Source: Agrilactobacillus composti DSM 18527 = JCM 14202 (lineage in GTDB: Bacteria > Bacillota > Bacilli > Lactobacillales > Lactobacillaceae). From it: DNA of 64,000 nucleotides. Positions 1 to 9,457 of this stretch are shown piece by piece. Location: the NCBI RefSeq assembly GCF_001436375.1, contig NZ_AZGA01000002.1, positions 124,001 to 188,000 on the forward strand. The letters are read 5' to 3'. The position numbers and the translations under genes were made by a program. The notes beneath the pieces are model-generated. The model saw only the letters and a list, made by a program, of their open reading frames with translations. It had not been told where the DNA came from and ran no database searches. Each line of letters starts with the position of its first letter. The first letter of the stretch is position 1.

Positions 1-2
1 AC

Positions 3-329
3 GAACGCCGGGCTGGTATCAGTAACTACGTCTTAGGTGCTTCTTTCATTACCGAAGGGGCCATTCCATTTGCCGCGGGGGATCCGTTACACGTTATTGT
101 CTCCAGTGTCATTGGTTCCGCCATTGCCGGAGGCTTGACCCAGTTGTGGCACGTGAACGTCCCGGCACCCCATGGTGGTATTTTCGTCGTATTCTTGGCT
201 AATCATCCACTATTCTACCTACTGTCATTCGCCATTGGCGCGATTATTGCCGGGGTCATCTTAGGCCTGTGGCGGCCAGTTCGCAAGGATGCAGATGTTG
301 AGACACAAACCGCTTCAGATGCAGCCTAA
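3..329 (+). CDS. PTS fructose-type permease, EIIC C-terminal end (partial)
   Basis: This is the last 108 codons of a phosphotransferase permease whose start lies left of the window; the frame is open from base 3 with no start needed. The visible part matches the C-terminus of fructose-family EIIC domains: the conserved segment [17 protein letters not shown], then VPAPHGGIF, then a final hydrophobic membrane helix and a short hydrophilic tail. In the family this part lies in the membrane and helps carry the sugar while EIIB phosphorylates it. Whether EIIA and EIIB are fused upstream cannot be seen. The gene converges on the amidotransferase gene and shares a bidirectional terminator with it. 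The sugar is inferred from family only. Confidence 0.88.
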   Translation, partial: ERRAGISNYVLGASFITEGAIPFAAGDPLHVIVSSVIGSAIAGGLTQLWHVNVPAPHGGIFVVFLANHPLFYLLSFAIGAIIAGVILGLWRPVRKDADVETQTASDAA

Positions 330-347
330 TCACTAAAATAAGCATTT

Positions 348-383
348 AAAAAGGATTGACCTGTCATGGGTCAATCCTTTTTT
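348..383. terminator. Bidirectional rho-independent terminator
   Basis: The stem AAAGGATTGACC / GGTCAATCCTTT has a six-base loop and is flanked by A and T runs, so it can stop the PTS gene on + and the C26 peptidase gene on -. The minus gene's stop codon lies directly next to it. Confidence 0.9.
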
Positions 384-384
384 G

Positions 385-1122
385 CTAGACACTTGTTTTA
401 GCTTTGGCTAACTTCACCAAGCGTTCAAATATTTGTAAGTTACGAGCATCGTAGTCCACCAGCATTTCAGGATGCCATTGAACCCCAAAGAAACGGTGAT
501 CTTTGTCTTGGCTCCAAACGCCTTCCACCACATCATCACTGCTGCGGGCAATAACAGTTAGATCATCCCCCGTAGTCTTAACAGCTTGTTGATGCAGTGA
601 GTTGACTAAGACTTTTTCCCCAAAGATATCCCGCAGGAAATTATCAGGTTGGGTATATACATAGTGACTGGGCTGAGAATCATCCGTGGGGATCTGCATA
701 TGTTTGATTTGGGGCCGATCCCGATAAATTAGGTTTTGATATAATTTACCATTTAAAGCCACGTTTAACACTTGCATCCCCCGACAGACCCCTAACAAGG
801 GTTTGTCCGTTTTAGCCACGGACTTCACCAAATTAATTTCAAACCGATCGCGTTTCAAACTTGTCTGGCCCATTTTTGGCAAAGGCTCTTCCCCATATAA
901 AAACGGGGATACTCCTTGGCCGCCAGTTAATAAAAAGCCATCAAATTGGGCCACATAATCAGCAGTTTCCTCAGGGTTGGTTAATGGCAGAATAAATGGT
1001 AAGCCGCCAACTTTGGCAATGGCATCCAGAAAAAACTGCGGCACATAAGAAGCGGGATGGTTATGGAAGACATTTTCGGCAAATTCATATTGGTTGGCCA
1101 CAATGGCAATTTTTGGTTTCAT
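385..1122 (-). CDS. Class-I glutamine amidotransferase-like gamma-glutamyl hydrolase (peptidase C26)
   Basis: This 245-residue cytoplasmic protein belongs to the PuuD-like C26 family, which hydrolyses gamma-glutamyl bonds such as gamma-glutamyl-GABA. The nucleophile elbow GVCRGMQVLN gives Cys113. The GVQWHPE motif supplies His217 and Glu219, so the triad looks intact. An in-frame ATG 30 bases upstream exists, but AGGGAG sits seven bases before the ATG at 1122, and the protein then starts in the usual way with MKPKIAIVANQ. It is a single gene facing the PTS gene, with no polyamine genes nearby. The exact substrate is therefore unknown; a folate-type or other gamma-glutamyl compound is possible. 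Confidence 0.85.
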   Translation of the reverse strand: MKPKIAIVANQYEFAENVFHNHPASYVPQFFLDAIAKVGGLPFILPLTNPEETADYVAQFDGFLLTGGQGVSPFLYGEEPLPKMGQTSLKRDRFEINLVKSVAKTDKPLLGVCRGMQVLNVALNGKLYQNLIYRDRPQIKHMQIPTDDSQPSHYVYTQPDNFLRDIFGEKVLVNSLHQQAVKTTGDDLTVIARSSDDVVEGVWSQDKDHRFFGVQWHPEMLVDYDARNLQIFERLVKLAKAKTSV

Positions 1123-1330
1123 AGACGTAACTCCCTGTATTTTTATATTCAATTAGATAACAAGTATTTGAACTAATCATCTTAAAAGCTGTCCTTAGAC
1201 GGGCAAATTCACCAACTTTAATTAATTGACATAACATATATTACCACGAAAAATGAGAGATAACGTCATTTTTGCTTATAAAACAAAGAAAAATATGAGA
1301 AATACCTCAGTAATTACTATAAAAGCCCGC

Positions 1331-3145
1331 TTACTTATTGCTTAAGGTTGTTGGCGTTAATGATAGCTTGATCATCTGGGCTGTGGTTTTATCAATCCCT
1401 AAAGCCTGAATATCAGCTAAAGAGGCTTCACGAATCTTACTCAAAGAGCCAAACTGCCGCAATAATTTCGTCCGGGTTTTAGGGCCAACCCCTTTAATGG
1501 CTTCCAGTTGCGAGCTCAAGCTATTTTTAGTATGAGTCTTACGATGAAAAGTGATGACAAAGCGATGGACTTCATCTTGAATTCGTTGCAATAGATAAAA
1601 GCCCTGGCTCTTATGGTCTAAGGCCACCGGTTGAATATTGTCATCTGGACCAAACAATAGCGCAGTAGTGCGATGCTTGTCGTTTTTAACCATCCCCGCA
1701 ATGGGCAATTGATCCAAGCCTAATTCATTTTCTAAGACATCTCGAGCGGCTGACAATTCAATCTCACCGCCGTCCATCAAGATCAGGTCGGGTAGATCAC
1801 TATGCTCTTTTAATAGCCGCGAATATCGGCGCCGGATCACTTCTCGGGTATTGGCAGCTTCATCGGCACCATTTTGATGTTCCACTTCGCCTTTTAACTT
1901 GTATTTCCGATATAATTTCTTGGCCGGTCGACCATCTTCAAATACGACCATGGCTGACACTGGATCCTGGCCCATAATATGGGAGTGATCAAAAGCTTCG
2001 ATCTTATGCCCCCGAGGCAGACCTAGGGCGTCGAAAATTTCATCTTGGGCGCCTAAAGTCTTACTTTCATCTAATTCCATCAGTCTGAATTTTTCTTCCA
2101 GCACCAGTTTGGCATTCTTCTTGGCCAATGCCAGTAATTGCCGTTTTTCGCCCCGTTGTGGCGTTCTAACGGGGATGTCCAGGACTTCTTCCAAGCTAGT
2201 CGCATCTAGGCTCTTAGGGACTAAAATTTCCTTTGGCGGCAAATTATTTTTACGGCGATAAAATTGAGAGATAAACGTATTCAACGCTTCTTCAGGTTCA
2301 TTAATGATTGGTAAGACATGTTTCTCCCGCTTCATTAACCGCGCTTGCCGAATAAAGAAGACTTGGATAGAAACATAGCCGCGATCATAATAATAGTTAA
2401 AGATATCTCTAGGCGTATGATCATTAGAAATGATTTTTTGCCGTTCTACGGTTTGTTCGATATAACGAATTTGGTCACGCAATTCAGCAGCCCGTTCAAA
2501 TTCCATTTTGGCAGCTGCAACTTGCATTTTATCGGTTAATTCTTGTTTAATTGGACCTACTTGCCCATTTAAGAAACGTTTAATCTTCTCAATTTGCGCT
2601 GTATAAGCTGCGACTGGCACTTCTTTAAAGCACGCCCCCAAACACTGCCCCATATGATAATACAAACAAGGCCGGCCTAAATGGCCCTGACAGCGGCGTA
2701 GGGGGTATACTTTTTGAATAAAGCGCATGGTTTCTTCAGCAGCATAGACATTGGGATAAGGCCCAAAATAATAGGCGCCATCTTTAACGATTTGACCGGT
2801 AATTTTCATCATCGGATCGCGCTCGTTGGTAATTTTAATGTAAGGGTAACCTGTGCCTTGTTTTAACCGGATATTAAAATAAGGTTGGTATTTTTGAATC
2901 AAGGTAATTTCTAATAAGAAAGCTTCCTTATTAGTATTGGTGATAATCGTTTCAAAATCACGAATTTCCGAAACCAGCCGGGCGGTCTTGCCCGTGTGAC
3001 TGCTCTTGAAATAAGATCGAACCCGATTTTTTAAATTCTTAGCTTTTCCTACATAAATAATTTTACCGTTTTCATTCTTCATCAAATAACACCCAGGTAG
3101 CCCGGGTAATAGTGCTAATTTATGTTCAATATGTTCTGTAGCCAC
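1331..3145 (-). CDS. uvrC: Excinuclease ABC subunit C
   Basis: UvrC makes both incisions around DNA lesions once UvrAB has marked them. The protein of about 604 residues has the full domain order: GIY-YIG nuclease at the N-terminus (GCYLMKN, then IYVGKAKNLKNRVRSYF), a UVR motif around residues 200-235, the RNase H-like C-terminal nuclease (DHSHIMG, LILMDGG), and a helix-hairpin-helix end (IKGVGPKTRTKLLRQFG). A GTG nine bases further upstream is also possible. The AGGAA site, however, lies only one base from that codon and nine bases from the GTG at 3145, so the inner start is preferred. The gene is transcribed alone from its own promoter and is separated from the ABC transporter genes by a terminator. 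Confidence 0.97.
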   Translation of the reverse strand: MATEHIEHKLALLPGLPGCYLMKNENGKIIYVGKAKNLKNRVRSYFKSSHTGKTARLVSEIRDFETIITNTNKEAFLLEITLIQKYQPYFNIRLKQGTGYPYIKITNERDPMMKITGQIVKDGAYYFGPYPNVYAAEETMRFIQKVYPLRRCQGHLGRPCLYYHMGQCLGACFKEVPVAAYTAQIEKIKRFLNGQVGPIKQELTDKMQVAAAKMEFERAAELRDQIRYIEQTVERQKIISNDHTPRDIFNYYYDRGYVSIQVFFIRQARLMKREKHVLPIINEPEEALNTFISQFYRRKNNLPPKEILVPKSLDATSLEEVLDIPVRTPQRGEKRQLLALAKKNAKLVLEEKFRLMELDESKTLGAQDEIFDALGLPRGHKIEAFDHSHIMGQDPVSAMVVFEDGRPAKKLYRKYKLKGEVEHQNGADEAANTREVIRRRYSRLLKEHSDLPDLILMDGGEIELSAARDVLENELGLDQLPIAGMVKNDKHRTTALLFGPDDNIQPVALDHKSQGFYLLQRIQDEVHRFVITFHRKTHTKNSLSSQLEAIKGVGPKTRTKLLRQFGSLSKIREASLADIQALGIDKTTAQMIKLSLTPTTLSNK

Positions 3146-3205
3146 GAATTCCACTTCCTAATATAGGGCTGCGTCATCATTCAGTTGAAAACTCCAATAA
3201 CTTTT

Positions 3206-3234
3206 ATTGTACAAAGAAATAACGTGATTGGCAA
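3206..3234 (-). promoter_or_regulatory. uvrC promoter
   Basis: On the minus strand TTGCCA (3229-3234) and TACAAT (3206-3211) are separated by exactly 17 bases, about 60 bases before the uvrC start. The -35 box lies inside the arm of the glnQ terminator. Confidence 0.7.
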
Positions 3235-3257
3235 TAAATATGCCAACCACGCTATTT
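3212..3257 (-). terminator. Terminator of the glutamine ABC transporter operon
   Basis: Minus-strand RNA forms AATAGCGTGGTTGGCA / TGCCAATCACGTTATT with a seven-base loop, followed by a U-rich run. It lies just after the glnQ stop. Confidence 0.8.
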
Positions 3258-3263
3258 AAAAAA

Positions 3264-4004
3264 CTATTGGGCTAAAATACGGGATAAGAAATCCTTAGTC
3301 CGTTCATTTTGGGGATGTTCAAAGATTTGCTCTGGTGTCCCCTTTTCAGCGATATCGCCACCATCCATGAACCAAACTTCGTCAGCTACCTGCCGGGCAA
3401 AACCCATTTCATGGGTCACGACAACCATGGTCATGCCACTGTGGGCTAAGTCTTGCATAACTTTGAGAACTTCGCCAACCATTTCCGGATCCAAGGCACT
3501 AGTTGGTTCATCAAACAACATGACATCTGGATCCATGGCCAAGGCTCTGGCAATGGCTACCCGTTGTTGTTGGCCACCGGACAAGCTTTCTGGAAAGGCG
3601 TCCTTTTTCTCAGCTAAGCCCACCCGCTCTAGTAACTCTAAAGCTTTCTTTTGAGCCTGAGCTTCATCTTCGCCCTTCACCCGTTTGGGCGCTAAGGTTA
3701 GATTATCCATCACATTCATATTTGAGAATAAGTTAAAGCTTTGAAAAACCATCCCCATTTTTTCCCGAATGTCATCTAATTTCTTCTCTGGTAATTGGGT
3801 TAGATCCTGGCCTTCAAAGGCAATTTTGCCAGATGTAGGGTTTTCAAGTAAGTTTAAGCACCGTAAAAAGGTACTTTTACCGCCACCAGAAGGACCAATA
3901 ACAACAATAACTTGGCCACTATTAACCACACCATCTATCCCAGTTAGGACCTCATTTTTACCAAAGGCCTTTTTTAAATTCTCAACTTTTAACATCTCAG
4001 CCAT
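3264..4004 (-). CDS. glnQ: Polar amino acid (glutamine-type) ABC transporter ATPase
   Basis: This cytoplasmic ATPase powers the amino-acid importer encoded just upstream. All motifs of the PAAT family are present in 246 residues: Walker [10 protein letters not shown] (37-45), signature [15 protein letters not shown], Walker [13 protein letters not shown], and the switch VVVTHEMGF. The start ATG lies eight bases inside the preceding receptor/permease gene and has an AAAGGAAG site at good distance, so translation is probably coupled. Glutamine is the likeliest substrate from resemblance to GlnQ, but glutamate or another polar amino acid cannot be excluded. Confidence 0.93.
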   Translation of the reverse strand: MAEMLKVENLKKAFGKNEVLTGIDGVVNSGQVIVVIGPSGGGKSTFLRCLNLLENPTSGKIAFEGQDLTQLPEKKLDDIREKMGMVFQSFNLFSNMNVMDNLTLAPKRVKGEDEAQAQKKALELLERVGLAEKKDAFPESLSGGQQQRVAIARALAMDPDVMLFDEPTSALDPEMVGEVLKVMQDLAHSGMTMVVVTHEMGFARQVADEVWFMDGGDIAEKGTPEQIFEHPQNERTKDFLSRILAQ

Positions 4005-5466
4005 GTTGCATCTTCCTTTCAGCGTGATTCAAAATTCTAGATAAGGTGAAGGTCATGATAAAGTACAAGACCATCGCCACGGCAATTGGCGCTACTCCAC
4101 GATAAGTTGCGGCCTGAACTGCCCGTAATTGATAAATCAAGTCGGTTACCCCAATAATGGATACAATTGAGCTTTCCTTGATCAAAGAAATAAATTCGTT
4201 CCCCAAGGATGGCCAAATGATCTTAATTGCCTGCGGTAATACAATAGTTTGCATGGTATCACGCTGAGACATCCCCAAGGACCGGGCAGCTTCGACTTGC
4301 CCCACCGGTACGGAATCAATCCCGCCACGGATATACTCAGCAACGTAGGCCGCACTATTCAACGCCACAGCGACTACGCCGGCAAAGAAGGCTGGGATAT
4401 TATTCCATAATAAACCTACCCCAAAGTAGACAAACATGACCTGAATCATCAATGGCGTTCCCCGAACAAACTCGATGTACCAAACTGCCGGATAATGAAG
4501 AATCGCTTTGCGACTCAAGCGACCCAGCGCAAACACCGTTCCTAAAATGATCCCGATCACCACAGAAATTGCCGTGATCAATAAAGTGTACCCTACCCCT
4601 TTGGCAAAATAAGACCAATAATTAAACATCGACTTATTTTCCGTATTGGTAGCCATATACTTACCAGCATCGTTAATATATTGCTTGGTCAATTTTTGTT
4701 GCTTGATTTGATCAATTGAATGATTCACGGCAGTCACTAAAGTACCGGAATTTTTGGCAAAGGCAATGGCAGTCCCATTTTCATCGCCACCCAAATCAAA
4801 TTTAGCGTCGATCTTAGCCAGCCGCGAGTCGTTGGCCACGTATGCCTGGGCCACAGCATCTTCAGCAACGATACCATCGATTTTATTGGTCTCAAGCGAC
4901 AAAATTAAGTCGGTGACCTTGGTCAAGGCCTTTAAATGAGATTGTTTCATTTGTTTCTTCGCTAAATCTTGCTGCAAACTCCCAGTTTGAACCCCAACTT
5001 GTTTGCCAGCAAAAGAGTTTTTATCTTTATACAAATGTAAATCTTGCTTACGCACAATAATGGCTTGCCCCGCATCATAATAAACCTGCGAGAAGTCAAC
5101 ACTTTGTTTCCGCTCTTCGGTTGGTGTCATGGCCGACAGGACCATATCCACTTTATGGGTCTCTAAGGCCACTAGCAAACTGTCAAAATCCATTTGCTTG
5201 ATCACCAACTTGACCCCTAAATCTTTGGCAATTTTGTGGGCAACATCCACATCCATCCCCACCACTTGATTCTTGCCATTTACTTTGGTGATAAATTCAT
5301 AAGGTGGATAATCAGGACTGGTCCCCATGACCAACGTCCCCTTATCCTTAACCCGCTGTAATGAATTATCCGCAGCTTGAACCTGCCCACTGGGTGCTAA
5401 CACAGCAAATATACCCAATAAGCACACCAAGGCGGTCAGCCATAAACTGATCTTCTTTAACTTCAA
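3997..5466 (-). CDS. glnP: Amino acid ABC transporter, fused substrate-binding and permease protein
   Basis: This 489-residue protein joins an extracellular receptor to a membrane permease, an arrangement typical of GlnP-type transporters in lactic acid bacteria. After a signal or anchor helix (residues 8-31) comes one receptor domain (about 35-265, with [11 protein letters not shown] and VGMDVDVA). The permease domain follows (about 280-485) with its coupling loop [12 protein letters not shown] and [15 protein letters not shown]. Some relatives carry two receptors; here there is one. The start is TTG at 5466, preceded by GGGAG nine bases upstream. It is the first gene of a two-gene operon with glnQ and has a consensus promoter. 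Glutamine or glutamate uptake is inferred. Confidence 0.93.
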   Translation of the reverse strand: MKLKKISLWLTALVCLLGIFAVLAPSGQVQAADNSLQRVKDKGTLVMGTSPDYPPYEFITKVNGKNQVVGMDVDVAHKIAKDLGVKLVIKQMDFDSLLVALETHKVDMVLSAMTPTEERKQSVDFSQVYYDAGQAIIVRKQDLHLYKDKNSFAGKQVGVQTGSLQQDLAKKQMKQSHLKALTKVTDLILSLETNKIDGIVAEDAVAQAYVANDSRLAKIDAKFDLGGDENGTAIAFAKNSGTLVTAVNHSIDQIKQQKLTKQYINDAGKYMATNTENKSMFNYWSYFAKGVGYTLLITAISVVIGIILGTVFALGRLSRKAILHYPAVWYIEFVRGTPLMIQVMFVYFGVGLLWNNIPAFFAGVVAVALNSAAYVAEYIRGGIDSVPVGQVEAARSLGMSQRDTMQTIVLPQAIKIIWPSLGNEFISLIKESSIVSIIGVTDLIYQLRAVQAATYRGVAPIAVAMVLYFIMTFTLSRILNHAERKMQHG

Positions 5467-5500
5467 CCTTAAAAACTCCCATTCTAATTTAATAGGTTAC

Positions 5501-5529
5501 ATTATACGACTGTTTTAATTTTTATGCAA
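5501..5529 (-). promoter_or_regulatory. Promoter of the glnPQ operon
   Basis: TTGCAT (5524-5529) and TATAAT (5501-5506) on the minus strand are 17 bases apart, about 35 bases before the TTG start codon of glnP. Confidence 0.8.
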
Positions 5530-5582
5530 TAATCAGCCGAAACGCCCAATATTTATGCATATATCCCAAATATTCAAAAAAG

Positions 5583-5610
5583 TTGAGTTTTATCAAATTT
5601 TTGTTATGAT
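5583..5610 (+). promoter_or_regulatory. Probable promoter of the small charged-protein gene
   Basis: TTGAGT (5583-5588) and TATGAT (5605-5610) are 16 bases apart, and the start codon follows 25 bases later with an AAAGGA site between. Confidence 0.5.
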
Positions 5611-5635
5611 AGGGGATATAGAAAGGAATGATACT

Positions 5636-5779
5636 ATGGGCTTATTTGTAAAACGTGAAGTTGACGTGAACGGCTTATTTGATAAATTCGCCACGATTCC
5701 CGATCCAAAAAAAGAAAAAAAAGACGATAAAGATAAAAAGAACACTGAAACTACCGCTGAAAAAAAAGACGATAAATAA
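5636..5779 (+). CDS. Small highly charged protein, 47 residues
   Basis: The ATG at 5636 has AAAGGA eight bases upstream. The product is a 47-residue soluble peptide with an ordered N-terminal half (MGLFVKREVDVNGLFDKF) and a C-terminal tail made almost only of Lys, Asp, Glu and Thr, probably disordered. It has its own promoter and terminator and lies alone between divergent glnP and convergent engB. The first half resembles the small SPJ_0845-type family of streptococci and lactobacilli, as I remember it; that match is tentative. No function is known to me. A longer reading frame beginning at 5555 lacks a ribosome-binding site. Confidence 0.7.
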   Translation: MGLFVKREVDVNGLFDKFATIPDPKKEKKDDKDKKNTETTAEKKDDK

Positions 5780-5783
5780 AGGA

Positions 5784-5832
5784 AATGCAGTTCTAAATTC
5801 GTGATTTGAATTTAAAACTGCATTTTTTTATT
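5784..5832. terminator. Bidirectional terminator
   Basis: The arms AAATGCAGTT and AACTGCATTT enclose an AT-rich inner stem and a T7 run follows on +. It ends the small protein gene on + and, seven bases past its stop, engB on -. Confidence 0.75.
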
Positions 5833-5838
5833 GTCATT

Positions 5839-6450
5839 TTAAGATTTGGTCTCATCAAGAATCGTCAGTTGGCTGCGCTGCTCGATCCAACGCCAAACCG
5901 CATCGTGCCCTTCTTTAGTTTCGGAACTAAAGAAAATCAGCTCATCATTTGGATCCATATCCAAAGCACTGATGATCAACTTCGTTTGTTTCACCCGTTG
6001 GCCCCGCTTGATTTTATCCACCTTGGTGGCGACAACTAGTGTTGGCACTTCGTAGTACTTCAAATAATTATACATACTCACATCATCGCTGGTAGGCGCA
6101 TGACGGGCATCAACTAGTAACACCACACCCTTCATTTGTTTTCTGGTTTGTAGATAGGTTTCAATAATATGGCCAAATTGTTCCCGCTGTTTCTTGGAAA
6201 CCTTAGCATAACCATAACCGGGTACGTCCACAAAATAAAGGCGATTGGCGATATTATAAAAATTTAACGTTTGCGTTTTACCCGGGGTACTAGACGTCCG
6301 GGCCAAGCCCTTACGGCTTAAAAGGGTATTGATCAAAGAAGATTTACCCACATTAGACCGGCCAGAAAGGGCAATTTCCGGCAAGCCATCGGTTGGGTAT
6401 TGTTTTGGGTCTACAGCACTGATAACCAGTTTAATGTCACTAAATTGCAT
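5839..6450 (-). CDS. engB: Ribosome biogenesis GTP-binding protein EngB (YsxC)
   Basis: EngB is an essential small GTPase that acts late in assembly of the 50S ribosomal subunit. The 203-residue product has G1 GRSNVGKS (30-37), G3 DVPGYG, G4 TKVD and the family-specific opening [13 protein letters not shown] longer frame begins at a GTG 27 bases upstream, but only the ATG at 6450 has GAGG at eight bases and gives the usual N-terminus. It lies downstream of clpX as in many Bacillota, with a terminator hairpin in between that probably lowers read-through. Confidence 0.96.
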   Translation of the reverse strand: MQFSDIKLVISAVDPKQYPTDGLPEIALSGRSNVGKSSLINTLLSRKGLARTSSTPGKTQTLNFYNIANRLYFVDVPGYGYAKVSKKQREQFGHIIETYLQTRKQMKGVVLLVDARHAPTSDDVSMYNYLKYYEVPTLVVATKVDKIKRGQRVKQTKLIISALDMDPNDELIFFSSETKEGHDAVWRWIEQRSQLTILDETKS

Positions 6451-6482
6451 AATCTCTGCCTCATCTTTTCTTTTCACCTATG

Positions 6483-6524
6483 TAAAAAAAGAGGTCTGGC
6501 AATCACTTGTCACGACCTCTTTAT
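6483..6524 (-). terminator. Terminator between clpX and engB
   Basis: In the minus direction AAAGAGGTC / GACCTCTTT, with a second short TG-CA/TG-CA pairing inside, is followed by a T7 run. engB starts only 33 bases further on. Confidence 0.8.
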
Positions 6525-6556
6525 ATTGTTGTTGCGTTAAACCATTAAAAATTAGG

Positions 6557-7807
6557 TTAAGACGCTTTTTTACCATCCACGAGGACTAATTCAGGTTTGG
6601 CATTGCCAACGACTGCAGCCTTGTTCACGATGGCTCTTTCGACGTCATCTCGACTTGGTAAGTCAAACATGGTATCCATCATTACTTCTTCAATGATTGA
6701 CCGCAATCCCCGGGCACCCGTATCCCGTTCAATGGCTTCATGGGCAATGGCATGTAACGCCCCACTGGTGAATTCCAACTGCACATCATCTAAGGACAAT
6801 AGTTTCTTATATTGTTTAACCAAAGCATTCTTAGGTTCTGTTAAAATTCGAACCAAATCATTTTCAGTTAATTTCTCAAGTGCAGCAATAATTGGAATAC
6901 GCCCAATAAATTCAGGAATGATCCCAAATTTCATCAAATCTTCAGGAATGATTTGTTGCATGACACTGACACTTTCATCCAACTTCTTCGTGGAGCTGGT
7001 GCCAAAGCCAATCGTCTTTTCACCCATCCGGTTCTTCACGATTTGTTCGATGCCATCAAAGGCGCCGCCCACGATGAACAAAATATTCGTCGTATCGATC
7101 TGAATAAATTCTTGTTGGGGATGCTTACGCCCGCCCTGAGGTGGCACATTAGCAATGGTACCTTCCAAAATCTTCAAGAGTGCTTGTTGGACCCCTTCAC
7201 CGGATACATCCCGGGTAATAGAGACATTTTCACTCTTCTTGGCGATTTTATCAATTTCATCAATATAGATAATACCCCGTTGGGCACGATCTACATCGTA
7301 ATCGGCATTTTGCAATAATTTCAAAAGGATATTCTCGACATCTTCACCTACGTAACCAGCTTCGGTCAAAGTGGTCGCATCTGCAATGGCAAATGGTACA
7401 TTTAAAATCCGAGCTAAGGTTTGCGCTAAGAATGTCTTCCCAGAACCAGTTGGTCCGATCAACGCGATATTACTCTTTTGTAACTCCGTCTCATCGTCTT
7501 TGGCAACTTGCATCTGATTGACTCGCTTATAGTGATTATAAACGGCTACTGACAAGGCCTTCTTGGCGTCATCTTGACCGATTACATATTGATTTAAAAC
7601 ATCCAAAATCTGTTGTGGTTTTGGCACATCAACTAAATCACTGAAAGCTTCTTCCTTGAATTCTTCGTCAATAATTTCCTTACATAAGTCAATACATTCA
7701 TTACAAATATAAACACCGGGTCCGGCAACAATCTTCTTAACCTGATCTTGAGTCTTCCCACAAAAGGAACACTTGACAGGTCCAGACGTTTCCATATTAT
7801 CAAACAT
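6557..7807 (-). CDS. clpX: ATP-dependent Clp protease ATP-binding subunit ClpX
   Basis: ClpX unfolds tagged proteins and feeds them into the ClpP protease. The 416-residue protein starts with the zinc-binding domain (Cys13, Cys16, Cys35, Cys38), followed by the AAA+ core with Walker A GPTGSGKT, pore loop GYVGEDVE, Walker [10 protein letters not shown] and arginine-rich C-terminal part ([12 protein letters not shown]). GGAAGGG precedes the ATG at 7807. The gene lies directly after tig, an order common in Bacillota. No CtsR-type operator was seen in front of it, so heat regulation is not supported by the sequence. Confidence 0.98.
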   Translation of the reverse strand: MFDNMETSGPVKCSFCGKTQDQVKKIVAGPGVYICNECIDLCKEIIDEEFKEEAFSDLVDVPKPQQILDVLNQYVIGQDDAKKALSVAVYNHYKRVNQMQVAKDDETELQKSNIALIGPTGSGKTFLAQTLARILNVPFAIADATTLTEAGYVGEDVENILLKLLQNADYDVDRAQRGIIYIDEIDKIAKKSENVSITRDVSGEGVQQALLKILEGTIANVPPQGGRKHPQQEFIQIDTTNILFIVGGAFDGIEQIVKNRMGEKTIGFGTSSTKKLDESVSVMQQIIPEDLMKFGIIPEFIGRIPIIAALEKLTENDLVRILTEPKNALVKQYKKLLSLDDVQLEFTSGALHAIAHEAIERDTGARGLRSIIEEVMMDTMFDLPSRDDVERAIVNKAAVVGNAKPELVLVDGKKAS

Positions 7808-7911
7808 ATATTTATCAACCCTTCCATTATCCAGTACTTAAGCACCAAATAATATATCTCATGCTACTGAAACGATAGCATAGAAAAGCAAGTGCGTAAA
7901 GTAACTGGATT

Positions 7912-7947
7912 AAAAAAAGAGGCAACGGTAAAATAAATTTACCGTTT
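7912..7947 (-). terminator. Terminator of tig
   Basis: Minus-strand stem AACGGTAAA / TTTACCGTT lies just past the tig stop and is followed, after a short GCCTC, by a T7 run. Confidence 0.7.
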
Positions 7948-7969
7948 ATCCCCTTAAACTACAAACGAA

Positions 7970-9253
7970 TTAGGCTTCTTTAGAAGAATCAGTGACAAGT
8001 TCGATTGCTTTTTTAATTGAAATATCATGTGCTAACATGTCATCAGTTAAAGTTTGACGTACTGTCTTTTCATCCATATTATAGTCGGCAGCTAAGCTCT
8101 TGATTTCTTCATCAATCTCTTCTTGCGTTGGTTTGATGTCTTCAGCTTGCACGATGGCTTCTAAGACTAAGTTTGTCCGCACACGATCATCAGCATCTTT
8201 TTCGAATTGCTTATGCAAATCCGCTTCGCTAGTACCAGTTAATTGATAATACATTTGCGGATTAATACCTTGACGTTGCATGTTGCCAAGATATTGATCC
8301 ATTTGTGTATGCACATCAGCATCAATCATGGCAGCTGGCAAATCTTTGATCGTGGCATTTTTAGTTGCTTCAGAAATAGCCGCATCTTGAATGGCTTGAT
8401 CAGCCGCGTCATTTTTCTTTTGAACTAAATCAGCTTTGATTTTTTTCTTTAATTCGTCTAATGAATCGACTTCTTCATCTACATCTTTGGCAAAGTCGTC
8501 ATCTAATTCAGGTAATTCTTTTGTTTTGATTTCATGGATCTTAGTGACAAAGATAGCTTCTTTGCCAGCTAAATCTTTAGCTTGGTAATCTTCGGGGAAA
8601 GTTACCTTAACTTCGACATCATCACCGGCAGCATGACCAATTAATTGATCTTCAAAACCAGGGATGAAGGAGTTAGAACCTAATTCTAAGGAATAGTTGT
8701 CAGCAGAACCGCCTTCAAATGGTGTTCCGTCTACAGTACCCTTGTAATCAATAACGACTGTGTCGCCCTTTTCAGCTTTACCGTCTTCTTTTAAAACTAG
8801 TTCTGCTTGATCTTCACGCTTCTTTTCTAATTCAGCGTCAACATCAGCATCGCTGACTTCCCGATCTTGCTTAGGTACGGTCAAGCCTTTATATTCACCA
8901 AGTTCTACTTCAGGTTTAACTGTAACTTTAGCTTTGATAACCCAGTTTTCTTTTGGTTCCATTTTTTCAACACTGATTTCAGGTTGATCAACGGGTTCTA
9001 ACTTAGCTTCATCTACCGCAGCTTCATAAGCTTCTGGTAAGACAATGTTTAATGCATCTTCATATAAGGCAGCTTCACCGTACATCCGATTGAAAACAGT
9101 ACGAGGCACCTTACCTTTACGGAATCCAGGGACATTTAACGTTTTACGTACCCGTTGAAATGCTTTATCTAAACCTTCATTGATTTTATTAACATCGATT
9201 TCAAAGGTTAATTCACCATCATTGGTGCCCTTTTTTTCCCATTTTGCAGACAT
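7970..9253 (-). CDS. tig: Trigger factor (ribosome-associated chaperone and prolyl isomerase)
   Basis: Trigger factor binds near the ribosomal exit tunnel and shields new chains. The 427-residue product has the N-terminal ribosome-binding domain with the signature GFRKGKVPR (about 44-52), the FKBP-type isomerase domain (about 160-245, [14 protein letters not shown] and [15 protein letters not shown]) and the long helical C-terminal domain. The open frame extends 59 codons further upstream, but that stretch runs back through the tuf terminator. GGAGGG seven bases before the ATG at 9253 decides the start. The gene lies between tuf and clpX, each unit ended by its own terminator. Confidence 0.98.
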   Translation of the reverse strand: MSAKWEKKGTNDGELTFEIDVNKINEGLDKAFQRVRKTLNVPGFRKGKVPRTVFNRMYGEAALYEDALNIVLPEAYEAAVDEAKLEPVDQPEISVEKMEPKENWVIKAKVTVKPEVELGEYKGLTVPKQDREVSDADVDAELEKKREDQAELVLKEDGKAEKGDTVVIDYKGTVDGTPFEGGSADNYSLELGSNSFIPGFEDQLIGHAAGDDVEVKVTFPEDYQAKDLAGKEAIFVTKIHEIKTKELPELDDDFAKDVDEEVDSLDELKKKIKADLVQKKNDAADQAIQDAAISEATKNATIKDLPAAMIDADVHTQMDQYLGNMQRQGINPQMYYQLTGTSEADLHKQFEKDADDRVRTNLVLEAIVQAEDIKPTQEEIDEEIKSLAADYNMDEKTVRQTLTDDMLAHDISIKKAIELVTDSSKEA

Positions 9254-9363
9254 ATAATTCCCTCCGGATTTCAAATCTAAATTCATAGTATTCCTAGTAT
9301 TACGTTTTAGCATACTCAACCATATTAACGTATCTAGGGTCAAAAGTAAATGTATTTTGACAC

Positions 9364-9400
9364 AAAAAAATCCAGAATGAATACACATTCCGGATTTTTT
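9364..9400 (-). terminator. Terminator of tuf
   Basis: AAAAAATCC-GAATG / CATTC-GGATTTTTT with a six-base loop; U run in the minus direction (also usable on +). Confidence 0.88.
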
Positions 9401-9457
9401 ATTAAAACTCAATGGCATCAAAAACACCATTAAATTTTAAAATCATAGCTATTTAAA

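Noticed and set aside
6597-7103. 168-codon plus-strand ORF inside clpX
   Set aside because: Antisense shadow; product resembles no family and lacks a start site.
9254-9430. N-terminal 59-residue extension of trigger factor
   Set aside because: It reads back across the tuf terminator and lacks a ribosome-binding site; the GGAGGG at 9253 gives the family start.
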